Source: an uncultured Clostridia bacterium
GTDB lineage: Bacteria; Bacillota; Clostridia; Christensenellales; UBA3700
Assembly: GCA_947038565.1 (NCBI GenBank)
Contig: CAMQWP010000017.1
Location: 1-39,103, forward strand
Reading direction: 5' to 3'
DNA length: 39,103 nucleotides
Position numbers and translations under genes: made by a program
Shown here: positions 8,993 through 16,028 of the stretch, piece by piece
How positions within the stretch are numbered: position 1 is the stretch's first letter
How the letters are laid out: each line of letters begins with the position of its first letter
The notes under the pieces: generated by a model
The model's database searches: none
What the model was told of the DNA's origin: nothing
The model's input: the letters and a program-made list of their open reading frames with translations, nothing else

Positions 8993-10408
8993 TTAAATCT
9001 CCTTCCTATTTCTTAGTTTTGTCTCTATATTATCTGGGTAGTTGCCATCAAAGCAACCGCAACAGAATGTTTTATAATCTCCACTTGAACAGCACTCTAC
9101 AAGGTCATTTACGTCCATGAAGTGCAAGCTGTCCGCGCCAATCAATTTGCCGATCTCTTCCGCGTTACGCTCAGCACCGATTAGCTGATCGTAAGTATCT
9201 ATGTCAATACCTGTATAACAAGGGTGCTTAACGATAGGCGACGCGATAACCATATGCACAGCCTTCGCACCTGACTTTTTAAGCACTTCAAGGATTTTCT
9301 TAGAAGTAGTACCTCTCACGATCGAGTCGTCGATAAGTACGATTTCTTTGTCCTTGATATTATGAACATGCGGATTAAGTTTGATCTTGACGCTATTCTC
9401 TCTCATGTACTGATTCGGCTGTATGAATGTCCTACCTACATACCTATTTTTCTCTAATACATCAATATAAGGAATACCGCTCTCCATAGCATAACCTCGT
9501 GCTGCCACGTTCGCACTATCAGGAACGCCCGCTACGATATCAGCTTTTAGCATTAGCTTACGAGCAAGCGTCCTACCGCACTCATACCTTGCCTCATACA
9601 CACTTCTGTTGTCGATAAAACTATCAGCACGAGCGGTATATACATATTCGAATATGCAAGGTCTTCTAGTAGCAGTCGCGAACTTTGAACTAGTCACACC
9701 AGTAGAAGAGATCACTGCGACTTCACCTGGCTCGATATCACGGATAAGCTCAACGCCTGTTGCGTCAAGTCCACATGACTCACTAGATAGGCAGTAACCG
9801 TCTTCAGTCTTGCCTATAACAAGTGGACGCAAGCCGTATCTATCACGAATAGCGTATAACTCAGTGCTAGTCATAAGAACTATAGCGAAGCTACCTTCAA
9901 GGTCACGCATTGCACGCTCCACATCACACTTGCCGTTATCAGTGTATTTATTAATAAGGTTTGCGATAACTTCACAGTCGATATTGGTTTGGAAAGTCAT
10001 ACCTTCCTCGATAAGACTTTTTCTAAGCACGTTAGCGTTAGTGATCTTACCATTCATAGCGATAGCAAACATTCCAAGTCGACCAGTGTATACGACTGGT
10101 TGCGCGTTCACAGCATTCTTTAGACCACTACTAGCATACCTGACATGACCTAGAGCGATATCGCCCTCTGGCAATCCTGATATAGCGTCTTCAGAGAAAA
10201 CCTCGCTAACAAGACCTAAGTTCTTGTAGTAAGAAATATTCAGACCGTTAGTCACGGCAATACCGCAACTCTCTTGACCACGGTGCTGAAGAGCGTATAG
10301 TCCGAAGTATAATGTCCTAGCTAGCTCTGTGTTGTGATTAGAATATACAGCGTAGATTCCGCACTCGTCATGAACTTTATCATCATTTAAAATATTACGA
10401 TTAATCAT
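8993..10408 (-). CDS. purF: Amidophosphoribosyltransferase (committed step), Fe-S type
   Basis: Makes 5-phosphoribosylamine from PRPP and glutamine, the committed and usually feedback-controlled step. Residues 1-15 form a propeptide. In this family, cleavage exposes Cys16 (DE-CGIYAVY) as the N-terminal nucleophile of the glutaminase domain. The PRPP loop is VLIDDSIVRGTTSKK. Cysteines in RRPCIFEY, KHPCYTG and FCCGCFDGNYP match the four ligands of the 4Fe-4S cluster known from the Bacillus enzyme, so an oxygen-labile enzyme is expected. It has 471 residues, a normal length. Its ATG overlaps the purE stop (TAATG). In many clostridia purC lies between purE and purF, but here there is no room for it. 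Confidence 0.97.
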   Translation of the reverse strand: MINRNILNDDKVHDECGIYAVYSNHNTELARTLYFGLYALQHRGQESCGIAVTNGLNISYYKNLGLVSEVFSEDAISGLPEGDIALGHVRYASSGLKNAVNAQPVVYTGRLGMFAIAMNGKITNANVLRKSLIEEGMTFQTNIDCEVIANLINKYTDNGKCDVERAMRDLEGSFAIVLMTSTELYAIRDRYGLRPLVIGKTEDGYCLSSESCGLDATGVELIRDIEPGEVAVISSTGVTSSKFATATRRPCIFEYVYTARADSFIDNRSVYEARYECGRTLARKLMLKADIVAGVPDSANVAARGYAMESGIPYIDVLEKNRYVGRTFIQPNQYMRENSVKIKLNPHVHNIKDKEIVLIDDSIVRGTTSKKILEVLKKSGAKAVHMVIASPIVKHPCYTGIDIDTYDQLIGAERNAEEIGKLIGADSLHFMDVNDLVECCSSGDYKTFCCGCFDGNYPDNIETKLRNRKEI

Positions 10409-10902
10409 TATTTACTAAGCTCCATTGAAAGTTTAAGATCAGCCTTACGAACTGACTCAGCCATGTCCTCTTTGTATAAGACAAGTTTAGAAGCAAGCTC
10501 TGGATACTTTAGAGCAAGCATTTGCACTGCAAGAAGTCCTGCATTAAGACCGCCATTAATAGCGACAGTCGCAACTGGTACGCCAGCAGGCATTTGAACT
10601 GTTGAAAGCAAGCTATCTAGACCGTCCATAGTACTGCTCTTCACTGGTAGACCAATGATAGGCAATGTAGTAAATGACGCCATCACACCGCCAAGATGAG
10701 CCGCTTTACCAGCAGCAGAAATAATAATCTCTAAGCCATTTTCGATAGCATTAGACGCGAAGTCATGTGCTTCTACAGGAGTACGATGAGCACTTATAAC
10801 ACGTACAACACTCTCTACACCGAATTTAGTTAAAACGTCAATAGCGGGCTTTACAACCTCAAGGTCGCTTATACTACCCATAACAATACCAACTTTAGCC
10901 AT
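10408..10902 (-). CDS. purE: 5-(carboxyamino)imidazole ribonucleotide mutase
   Basis: First gene of the operon. It forms CAIR, the carboxylated AIR derivative, in step 6. The 164 residues carry VGIVMGSISDLEV, VISAHRTPVEAHDFA and AGKAAHLGGVMASFTTLPIIGLPV. The AAHLGGV stretch resembles class I PurE, which acts on N5-CAIR made by PurK. No purK is present here, so either it lies elsewhere or this enzyme uses AIR and CO2 directly. The ATG has a GGAGG ribosome site (10911-10915) eight or nine bases upstream, directly after the T-run of the attenuator at 10926-10960. Expression of all seven genes therefore depends on passing that terminator. Confidence 0.96.
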   Translation of the reverse strand: MAKVGIVMGSISDLEVVKPAIDVLTKFGVESVVRVISAHRTPVEAHDFASNAIENGLEIIISAAGKAAHLGGVMASFTTLPIIGLPVKSSTMDGLDSLLSTVQMPAGVPVATVAINGGLNAGLLAVQMLALKYPELASKLVLYKEDMAESVRKADLKLSMELSK

Positions 10903-10925
10903 AATAAAACACCTCCAAAAAAATC

Positions 10926-10960
10926 AAAAAAACCACAACGCAAAAGATACTGCGTCATGG
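10926..10960 (-). terminator. Attenuator terminator in the purE leader
   Basis: On the minus strand CCATGACGCA (10960-10951) pairs with TGCGTTGTGG (10942-10933): ten pairs, two of them G-U, with an 8-base loop and then seven T. The 5' arm contains the stop codon of the leader peptide (CCA TGA), and the purE ribosome site follows about ten bases after the T-run. A terminator between a promoter and the first operon gene, overlapping a translated leader, is the usual layout of transcription attenuation. Confidence 0.7.
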
Positions 10961-11047
10961 CATAATGTTAATATTTAAAATCGGCGTAGAAGTAGCATAC
11001 AAACATGTAACAAGTCTAAGTTGTTGTTTAAATGCAAAATACAACAT
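10955..11047 (-). CDS. Purine operon leader peptide, 30 residues
   Basis: This short gene starts MLYFAFKQQLRLVTC and ends ILNINIMP. The frame is open further upstream, but the ATG at 11047 is chosen because AAAGGAGG (11052-11059) sits at good spacing before it and the promoter at 11071-11099 lies just upstream. The stop codon falls inside the 5' arm of the attenuator hairpin. The peptide matches no family I know. Two adjacent Gln codons (positions 8-9) are notable, since PurF and PurL consume glutamine, but two codons are weak evidence of a sensor. The role of its translation in operon control is inferred from layout only. Confidence 0.6.
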   Translation of the reverse strand: MLYFAFKQQLRLVTCLYATSTPILNINIMP

Positions 11048-11059
11048 AACGCCTCCTTT
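11045..11059 (-). promoter_or_regulatory. Leader ribosome site with possible antiterminator pairing
   Basis: The minus strand reads AAAGGAGGCGTTATG. Its GCGTTATG part (11045-11052) can form eight pairs, one of them G-U, with CATGACGC (10959-10952), which is the 5' arm of the attenuator. Pairing would hide the leader start codon and stop the terminator from forming. A ribosome on either element would change the balance. This is a structural prediction only. Confidence 0.4.
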
Positions 11060-11070
11060 AGTACACATAT

Positions 11071-11099
11071 ATAATAACATAATCGCACTTAAAAGACAA
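11071..11099 (-). promoter_or_regulatory. Promoter of the purine operon
   Basis: Minus strand: -35 TTGTCT (11094-11099), 17-base spacer, extended -10 TGTTATTAT (TATTAT at 11071-11076). The predicted start near 11064 gives a leader of about 160 bases before purE. No PurBox-like operator or purine riboswitch core was seen nearby. Confidence 0.65.
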
Positions 11100-11477
11100 A
11101 TAAACTCACATAGTTTACCTTTGCAATAACTACACCCCCACATAAGTAATATTAATAGCTAATATAAATACCGCCTATAAAAGTACTCTTTAACGCCAAA
11201 ACAAAGCTTGTAATTTGCCAAACGCTTATGATTATGCGATTATTTTGCCTATCAAAAAAGATATCGAGGTTATCCGATACCTTTTTTTATAGTACTTTTT
11301 GATTATTTGCCTATATAATGTATAGTATTTTATCACATTATAATATTATAATATATTAACTGTTTATTTCATTACTGTTAGTACCAGTATAATGCTAATT
11401 GTAGATATTGCTACATAGCGTTATATTTATAATACATTATTGCAGTATTGTAATGGTTATAATACATGATTGTAGTG
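11100..11477. other. Intergenic stretch between the purine promoter and the redox gene
   Basis: A/T-rich and without a supported gene. It holds the terminator at 11254-11288. Next to the stop of the redox gene, two imperfect copies of TTATAATACAT.ATTG lie about 30 bases apart (from 11427 and 11457). Nothing else stands out. Confidence 0.5.
11254..11288 (-). terminator. Terminator upstream of the purine promoter
   Basis: On the minus strand GGTATCG pairs with CGATATC through one G-U pair, extended by an A/T stem and followed by TTTTTT. On the plus strand the same position is an A-C mismatch, so it fits minus-strand transcription. It probably ends the transcript of the 11478-11942 gene and isolates the pur promoter. 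Confidence 0.6.
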
Positions 11478-11942
11478 TTATTTTGATTGAATTACATCCT
11501 TATAGATCTGACTTTGCTCGATAAATCTTACACAGTCGACTACAAACCTGATACAAGGACGTGCCTTGTAGTATTCTTCATCACGCTTAGACGGCACATA
11601 ATCGGTAGTGATATTATCAATATTAGATAATAGCTCGCTACATATAAGAGAACCGTTTTTCTCTAAAAACTTATCAGTGATAACACGAATACTCTCGTAA
11701 GTATTTTTCTTATCATCAGCAATGTCACCCGTGCCTTGCTCTAGCAAACCTAGCACGATACCGACACCTGACAGGGCACCGCAAAGATTACGCGTACGCG
11801 AGAAACCGCCACCGAAAGGCGACGCTACTGCCGAAACATTTGCTCTAGTAATCGGCAATATATCGTCGAAAGTAAGTGCAACTGATTGCGCACAATTAAG
11901 TCCACTATAAAATAATTTCGATGCTTTTTCTACTCTATCCAT
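11478..11942 (-). CDS. C_GCAxxG_C_C family redox-active protein
   Basis: A 154-residue protein of the family named for its conserved cysteines. The motif pieces are visible: Cys17 in GLNCAQSV, a GGGFSR turn, Cys54 in LCGALSG, Cys101 in ICSELL, and Cys130 and Cys137 in RPCIRFVVDCV. Family members are common in anaerobes and are thought to be redox-active or metal-binding, but the substrate is not established. There is no signal peptide, so it is cytosolic. An AAGGAG ribosome site precedes the ATG. It lies 81 bases after the kinase-like gene on the same strand and is probably co-transcribed from the strong promoter at 12732-12760. Confidence 0.85.
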   Translation of the reverse strand: MDRVEKASKLFYSGLNCAQSVALTFDDILPITRANVSAVASPFGGGFSRTRNLCGALSGVGIVLGLLEQGTGDIADDKKNTYESIRVITDKFLEKNGSLICSELLSNIDNITTDYVPSKRDEEYYKARPCIRFVVDCVRFIEQSQIYKDVIQSK

Positions 11943-12023
11943 GATACAAAATACTCCTTATGTATATGAAAGCTATGCAATATATACAATAATGAAAATG
12001 ATTTTGTATAAGATTGCCACTTT

Positions 12024-12656
12024 TTATTCCTCGGCTACTTTTAACTTATCTAGGTACGAACATATCACATCTACTACGTCTTCTGGAGACATTTTAGAAG
12101 TGTTTAGCATGATATCATAGTTATTGACAGCTCCCCACACTTTATCAGTGTAAGTATTGTAGTACTGCGAACGTCTTTTATCAGCTTTATGGATATATTT
12201 CTCGATGTTTTTCTCTTCAATACCGTACTTGTTGACTATCCTATCACGTCTTGTATCGATATCTGCATGCAGAAATACTGTTACAAGATTCGCTTGACCC
12301 TCTAGCACATAATCAGCACAACGACCTACGATAACGCAAGGATCAGCTTTAGCAGTTTCTTTTATGATATTCGACTGCGTGTAGTATAATTTATCATTTA
12401 CTACAAGTTCATTATACATAGGCGAATAGTACCCGCCCGCTGGAGTCGAATACCCAAAGATACTAGCGAATTTGCTAGACGCTTTCTCGTCATACTCCTT
12501 GTAAAACTCGACGCTTACACCATTCTTCTCTGCCGCCATTCTGATAAGATCGTTATCAAGATACTTGATATCTAGTCTCTCAGCCAAAAGTTGTCCGATA
12601 GTCCTACCACCACAACCATACTGCCTTGCAATTGTTATAACAAAATTCTTATTCAC
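12024..12656 (-). CDS. Cytidylate kinase-like family protein
   Basis: A 210-residue P-loop protein of the cytidylate kinase-like group. The N-terminus reads ITIARQYGCGGRTIGQLLAERL (about residues 7-28), the altered nucleotide-binding loop typical of this family, followed by YLDNDLIRMAAEK. Later segments VIVGRCADYVL and FLHADIDTRRDRI resemble the NMP-binding and lid regions of nucleotide kinases. The true substrate of this family is not settled, so it should not be called Cmk. The start is GTG with a GGGGGAG ribosome site. Transcription is from a near-perfect consensus promoter about 70 bases upstream. Confidence 0.85.
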   Translation of the reverse strand: MNKNFVITIARQYGCGGRTIGQLLAERLDIKYLDNDLIRMAAEKNGVSVEFYKEYDEKASSKFASIFGYSTPAGGYYSPMYNELVVNDKLYYTQSNIIKETAKADPCVIVGRCADYVLEGQANLVTVFLHADIDTRRDRIVNKYGIEEKNIEKYIHKADKRRSQYYNTYTDKVWGAVNNYDIMLNTSKMSPEDVVDVICSYLDKLKVAEE

Positions 12657-12731
12657 AACTGTACTCCCCCCGAAGATAGATTTTATAAATAGACATACCT
12701 TGTTATATAATATGCTCTATATGTCATATAT

Positions 12732-12760
12732 ATTATACCAATATTTTACATGTTTGTCAA
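12732..12760 (-). promoter_or_regulatory. Consensus promoter of the kinase-like gene
   Basis: Minus strand: TTGACA (12755-12760), 17-base spacer, TATAAT (12732-12737). Both hexamers match the sigmaA consensus exactly. The predicted start is near 12725. Confidence 0.8.
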
Positions 12761-12881
12761 TAGTGATATGAAAATTTAGGGGGTAAAATTTAATTATTTT
12801 TGAGATAAAAACTAGTCCATACTCGAACTCTATCACGTATGCAAATGTGCTACATCATGTCAGTCATGAATATGGCGATAT

Positions 12882-13592
12882 CTACTCAGGCTGACATGCG
12901 TCATCATGATTGTCGCACACGTCAATATCACTTAATTCAATAGCACTCAATTCTTTATTACTAACTGCCATATCCAAAACGCAAGGTCTAATCGCTGGGA
13001 TTTCCACGCCATCATCACCATACTCCATTTGAAGAGTCATAGGGATACGTGCAGATAATTCGCTGTCGATAAGCCCTACAATCGGTGCTACATGATGATT
13101 TCTAAAGAAGTTGTGCGGAGTTTTAACACATGCTAGCATGTTTCTCTCCGACTCACTCTTGATATAGCTAGCGTCTTTGCTCTCTACATTCTCAGCTAGC
13201 TTGACCATTAGAAAACGCTCTAGTTTTGACTTTACTGTCTGTAGGTCAAAAGCACCTTGCAAATACGCAAAACTATAGCTATCAGCATTGTTATCATGAT
13301 GATTCTTTGCCTCTACATGCTTTATAAACTCCGTATCTGGGTAAGTCATACCCACCGCAACGGTAATTAAATGCTTGCTATTCAAATTCATATTGATAGC
13401 AAACTTTTTATATTTATAGATATAATTCATACGAATACAGCCGACAAATATTACATTATCCACCGCGTAAATCATGCTCTGTTTGCAAGACTTAACGCTG
13501 ACTGTCTCACAGCCTATAATATCAGCTATTTTCTCCGCGATGACCTTTGAAGAACCCGCTCTCGTAGCGTATACTACTAATGATTTTTCCAT
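12882..13592 (-). CDS. Flavodoxin-like protein
   Basis: A 236-residue protein. Its first half is flavodoxin-like: LVVYATRAGSSKVIAEKIADII gives the FMN phosphate loop TRAGSS at about residues 10-15, and VIFVGCIRMNYIYKYKKF resembles the second FMN-binding region of the protoporphyrinogen-oxidase-like flavodoxins. The C-terminal part, from about residue 140, is not recognised and ends in an acidic, His/Cys-bearing tail (DVCDNHDDACQPE). It is likely a cytosolic FMN electron carrier or oxidoreductase; its partner is unknown. The ATG has an AGGAG ribosome site. It has its own promoter at 13658-13686, divergent from the channel gene. No clear terminator follows it. Confidence 0.75.
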   Translation of the reverse strand: MEKSLVVYATRAGSSKVIAEKIADIIGCETVSVKSCKQSMIYAVDNVIFVGCIRMNYIYKYKKFAINMNLNSKHLITVAVGMTYPDTEFIKHVEAKNHHDNNADSYSFAYLQGAFDLQTVKSKLERFLMVKLAENVESKDASYIKSESERNMLACVKTPHNFFRNHHVAPIVGLIDSELSARIPMTLQMEYGDDGVEIPAIRPCVLDMAVSNKELSAIELSDIDVCDNHDDACQPE

Positions 13593-13611
13593 AATAACAC
13601 TCCTCTCTCTC

Positions 13612-13629
13612 GCATAGTCCTAGCTATGC
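13612..13629. repeat. Inverted repeat in the flavodoxin gene leader
   Basis: GCATAG and CTATGC flank TCCTAG, about 20 bases upstream of the flavodoxin-like start codon. It could be an operator or an mRNA hairpin near the ribosome site. Confidence 0.35.
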
Positions 13630-13657
13630 AATTATGATTTCCCACTTTTATCAATAT

Positions 13658-13686
13658 ATTTTATCACGATATATTGAATAAGTCAA
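13658..13686 (-). promoter_or_regulatory. Promoter of the flavodoxin-like gene
   Basis: Minus strand: TTGACT (13681-13686), 17-base spacer, TAAAAT (13658-13663) with an extended -10 TG. It is back to back with the channel gene promoter, about 20 bases apart. Confidence 0.6.
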
Positions 13687-13706
13687 TGCAATATACTCAA
13701 AACCGA

Positions 13707-13735
13707 TTGAATTTTTCGCGTGAAGGTGCTATAAT
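13707..13735 (+). promoter_or_regulatory. Promoter of the MscS channel gene
   Basis: Plus strand: TTGAAT (13707-13712), 17-base spacer, TATAAT (13730-13735). The predicted start near 13742 gives a 25-base leader that carries the AGGGGGA ribosome site. Confidence 0.7.
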
Positions 13736-13766
13736 GATATAGATATACCAATGAATAGGGGGAATT

Positions 13767-14600
13767 ATGGAAGGATTTAAGAGTTTTCTAAACGCAATGA
13801 AAATATTTTTCGAGTCGGGACTAGGCAATTTAGTATTATTTATATCAGTCGCGATACTTGGTCTGATATTTATCAAGATAGTACTCAAGCTACTTAGCAA
13901 AGTCGGCAATAAGAGCAAGATCGAAGGGACAGTTTTCAAGTTCGCATACGCGGTATCGAAGTTTGTACTATACATGCTATACATTCTTACACTGCTTACG
14001 ATAGTAGGTGTACCGATCACAACGATCGTAGCAATGATAACAGCACTAACCCTTGGTATCACTCTTGCACTACAGTCAAGCGTGTCAAACATCGCTAACG
14101 GTATCGTCATCATGGCAAATAAACCATTTGTTTTAGGCGATATGATAGAGATAAACGGCAAGGAAGGTAAGGTCACCGATATCACAATGTTCCACACAAA
14201 AATACTTACTATTACTAATGAGATGATAAGCATACCTCATAACATAACAGTAAATACTATAGTAAAAGACTTTTCGTCAATGGACACGCGTCGTATCGAC
14301 ATACCTGTCACTATCGACTTCAATAGCAATGTAGCAAAAGCCAAAGCAATGCTAGAAGACATAATCGCAAGCAATGAACTTATCATAAAAGACGCTGAAA
14401 ATGCTGTCAACATGAGCGATGTCAATGAGCGTAGCGTGACACTAGTCGTCAAAGCATGGTCTACCAATGCAGACTTTTGGGATTGCACTTACGCCCTTAA
14501 CGAAAGTGTGTACAAGCTATTTAGCGAAGACGATATAGATATGCCATACAAGAAAATGCAAATAGATATCGCAAGCAATAATACTCCCGACATCAAATAA
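13767..14600 (+). CDS. MscS-family mechanosensitive ion channel
   Basis: A 277-residue membrane channel that opens under membrane tension and releases solutes in osmotic downshock. Three hydrophobic segments lie at about residues 18-45, 60-82 and 85-115. The third is the Ala/Gly-rich pore helix (MITALTLGITLALQSSVSNIANGIVI), followed by the KPFVLGDMIEINGKEGKV beta domain typical of MscS and the TNEMISIPHN loop. The C-terminal part is the cytoplasmic vestibule domain. The start is fixed by AGGGGGA four bases before the ATG. It is a single gene with its own promoter, ending at a strong hairpin shared with the convergent genes. Confidence 0.93.
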   Translation: MEGFKSFLNAMKIFFESGLGNLVLFISVAILGLIFIKIVLKLLSKVGNKSKIEGTVFKFAYAVSKFVLYMLYILTLLTIVGVPITTIVAMITALTLGITLALQSSVSNIANGIVIMANKPFVLGDMIEINGKEGKVTDITMFHTKILTITNEMISIPHNITVNTIVKDFSSMDTRRIDIPVTIDFNSNVAKAKAMLEDIIASNELIIKDAENAVNMSDVNERSVTLVVKAWSTNADFWDCTYALNESVYKLFSEDDIDMPYKKMQIDIASNNTPDIK

Positions 14601-14620
14601 TAAATATAAAGATATAAAAT

Positions 14621-14662
14621 AATAGCCCTACTATCATAGATTAGCATGATAGTAGGGCTATT
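14621..14662. terminator. Bidirectional terminator after the MscS gene
   Basis: A perfect 17-bp stem (AATAGCCCTACTATCAT with its complement at 14646-14662) has an 8-base loop. It sits 20 bases after the channel gene stop and 40 bases after the convergent minus-strand gene, so it can serve both. Confidence 0.85.
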
Positions 14663-14702
14663 TGTATTGTATTGATTATAATATTGTATTATATAATAAA
14701 AC

Positions 14703-14897
14703 CTAATTAATAAGTGCTGTGAATATTTCGCAATCTTGCACATGCGTAACAGGCATATATTCGGTTTTATAGATTATTTTACTTTTCATTTCATCTTTCA
14801 CGCCAAAATACGTACTAAACATTACACCGACAACGAGTACCAAAACTAGCAATACTACTGCAAGCATAATTAAAAGATTCTTATTAGATTTTTTCAT
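14703..14897 (-). pseudogene. Truncated paralogue of the InlB-repeat protein
   Basis: A 64-residue frame starting MKKSNKNLLIMLAVVLL. The first 25 residues closely match the start of the neighbouring 314-residue protein (MKKSKKYLIIMLAVVLS), including the membrane anchor. After about 40 residues it ends with no InlB-type repeat. The simplest reading is a tandem duplicate that lost its repeat region, leaving a membrane anchor with a short tail. It could still be expressed as a small membrane protein, since an AAAGG element lies about ten bases before the ATG. Confidence 0.55.
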
Positions 14898-14959
14898 ATT
14901 CTAAAGCCTTTATTAAAACACTCTATGATATGACATCTAGTCTATCATTAATCAGATTA

Positions 14960-15904
14960 TTAAACTCTTTCCCACTTAGCTGTTAGATTCAAATTGCTAA
15001 CAACAACATGTACTCCGAGATCGATACGTTCTCCACTATCTGTAAACCAACCAAGAAACCTGTATTTTGGCCTTATCGGGAAATAATCAACAGGCGATAT
15101 TGTGTTTTGCAAAACGTATTTATCAGTAACTCCCGTACCGCCATTGCTATCAAAATGCATTGTATATGACCATTGCGCCGTCAAATTAATATTTTCAGTC
15201 AAAATGTAATCTTGATCACATAATATTCCATGTTCATCAATCCATCCGCTAAAAACCATGCCCTCGCGAGTTGTCTTAGGTAGACTATCATGCAGTTCAC
15301 CTTCAGAAACATTAATAGACTTAACTACAGCCCCGCCCGCACTATCAAAATTAATTAGATATTTCCAATGTGCCGTAAGAGTCATTCGTTCCTCAACAAT
15401 ACCATTTAATAGATCAAATTTCTCACCACTTTCAGTATACCAGCCATCGAATATTGCATTGTATTTTTCTGATATTAAAGTTGAATTGCACGATAAACCT
15501 TCAAGCACAAGTATTGGATCGACATAACTACCGCTAGAAACGAATTTAATCATATAATTCCATCGTGCATATAGTATCATATTCTTTCGCACAATGTGTC
15601 CATCATATATTTTATTTTCCCACGTACCAAAGTCAGTATACCAGCCTTCGAAAAGTGCCTCATCCTTAATAGGTATAGTAGGAGCTATTATATTTTGTCC
15701 GTTTTTAATGCTATCATTGAATAATATTTCATCATCAATAACATATATTATCGAACTATACTCACTTAAAATCGGATTATTTTCTTGATTTTCATTATTA
15801 TTATCGATAACAAAATACGCAATTAAGCATGAAATGCCTACAGTAAGTATCAATGACAATACTACTGCAAGCATAATTATAAGATACTTTTTAGATTTTT
15901 TCAT
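14960..15904 (-). CDS. Membrane-anchored InlB B-repeat surface protein
   Basis: A 314-residue protein with an N-terminal hydrophobic helix (about residues 7-34) after a KKSKK start. The helix continues past its cysteine, so it looks like a membrane anchor and not a lipoprotein signal. The exported part has about four Listeria-Bacteroides (InlB B-type) repeats of 60-70 residues. Each carries a FxGWYT-type core (LFEGWYTDFG, IFDGWYTESG, VFSGWIDEHG, FLGWFTDSG) and ends with LTAxW. The frame opens 18 bases earlier, but ATG 15904 is chosen because GAGG lies seven bases before it. It probably acts in extracellular binding; the ligand is unknown. It follows the large surface protein on the same strand. 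Confidence 0.8.
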   Translation of the reverse strand: MKKSKKYLIIMLAVVLSLILTVGISCLIAYFVIDNNNENQENNPILSEYSSIIYVIDDEILFNDSIKNGQNIIAPTIPIKDEALFEGWYTDFGTWENKIYDGHIVRKNMILYARWNYMIKFVSSGSYVDPILVLEGLSCNSTLISEKYNAIFDGWYTESGEKFDLLNGIVEERMTLTAHWKYLINFDSAGGAVVKSINVSEGELHDSLPKTTREGMVFSGWIDEHGILCDQDYILTENINLTAQWSYTMHFDSNGGTGVTDKYVLQNTISPVDYFPIRPKYRFLGWFTDSGERIDLGVHVVVSNLNLTAKWERV

Positions 15905-16028
15905 AGTTATCCTCAATTGCATTTGTTAAATGCTCTGCCGTTAGGGCAATCATTACGCTTTAGGTTGCAAATTTTATTACGCTACATTCCGTATTTTATT
16001 AGTAATATCTAATACAAATATTTACTTT

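Noticed and set aside
10955..11143. 62-residue version of the leader frame starting at 11143
   Set aside because: The upstream part overlaps the promoter at 11071-11099 and lacks a ribosome site. The ATG at 11047 with AAAGGAGG is the supported start.
10903..11300. Purine or PRPP riboswitch ahead of purE
   Set aside because: I found no match to the conserved purine-riboswitch loops or the ykkC-type core. The leader instead holds a translated frame and one terminator.
13697..14233. 178-residue minus-strand frame opposite the MscS gene
   Set aside because: The plus-strand gene has a clear family match, promoter and ribosome site; the opposite frame matches nothing and begins without a ribosome site.
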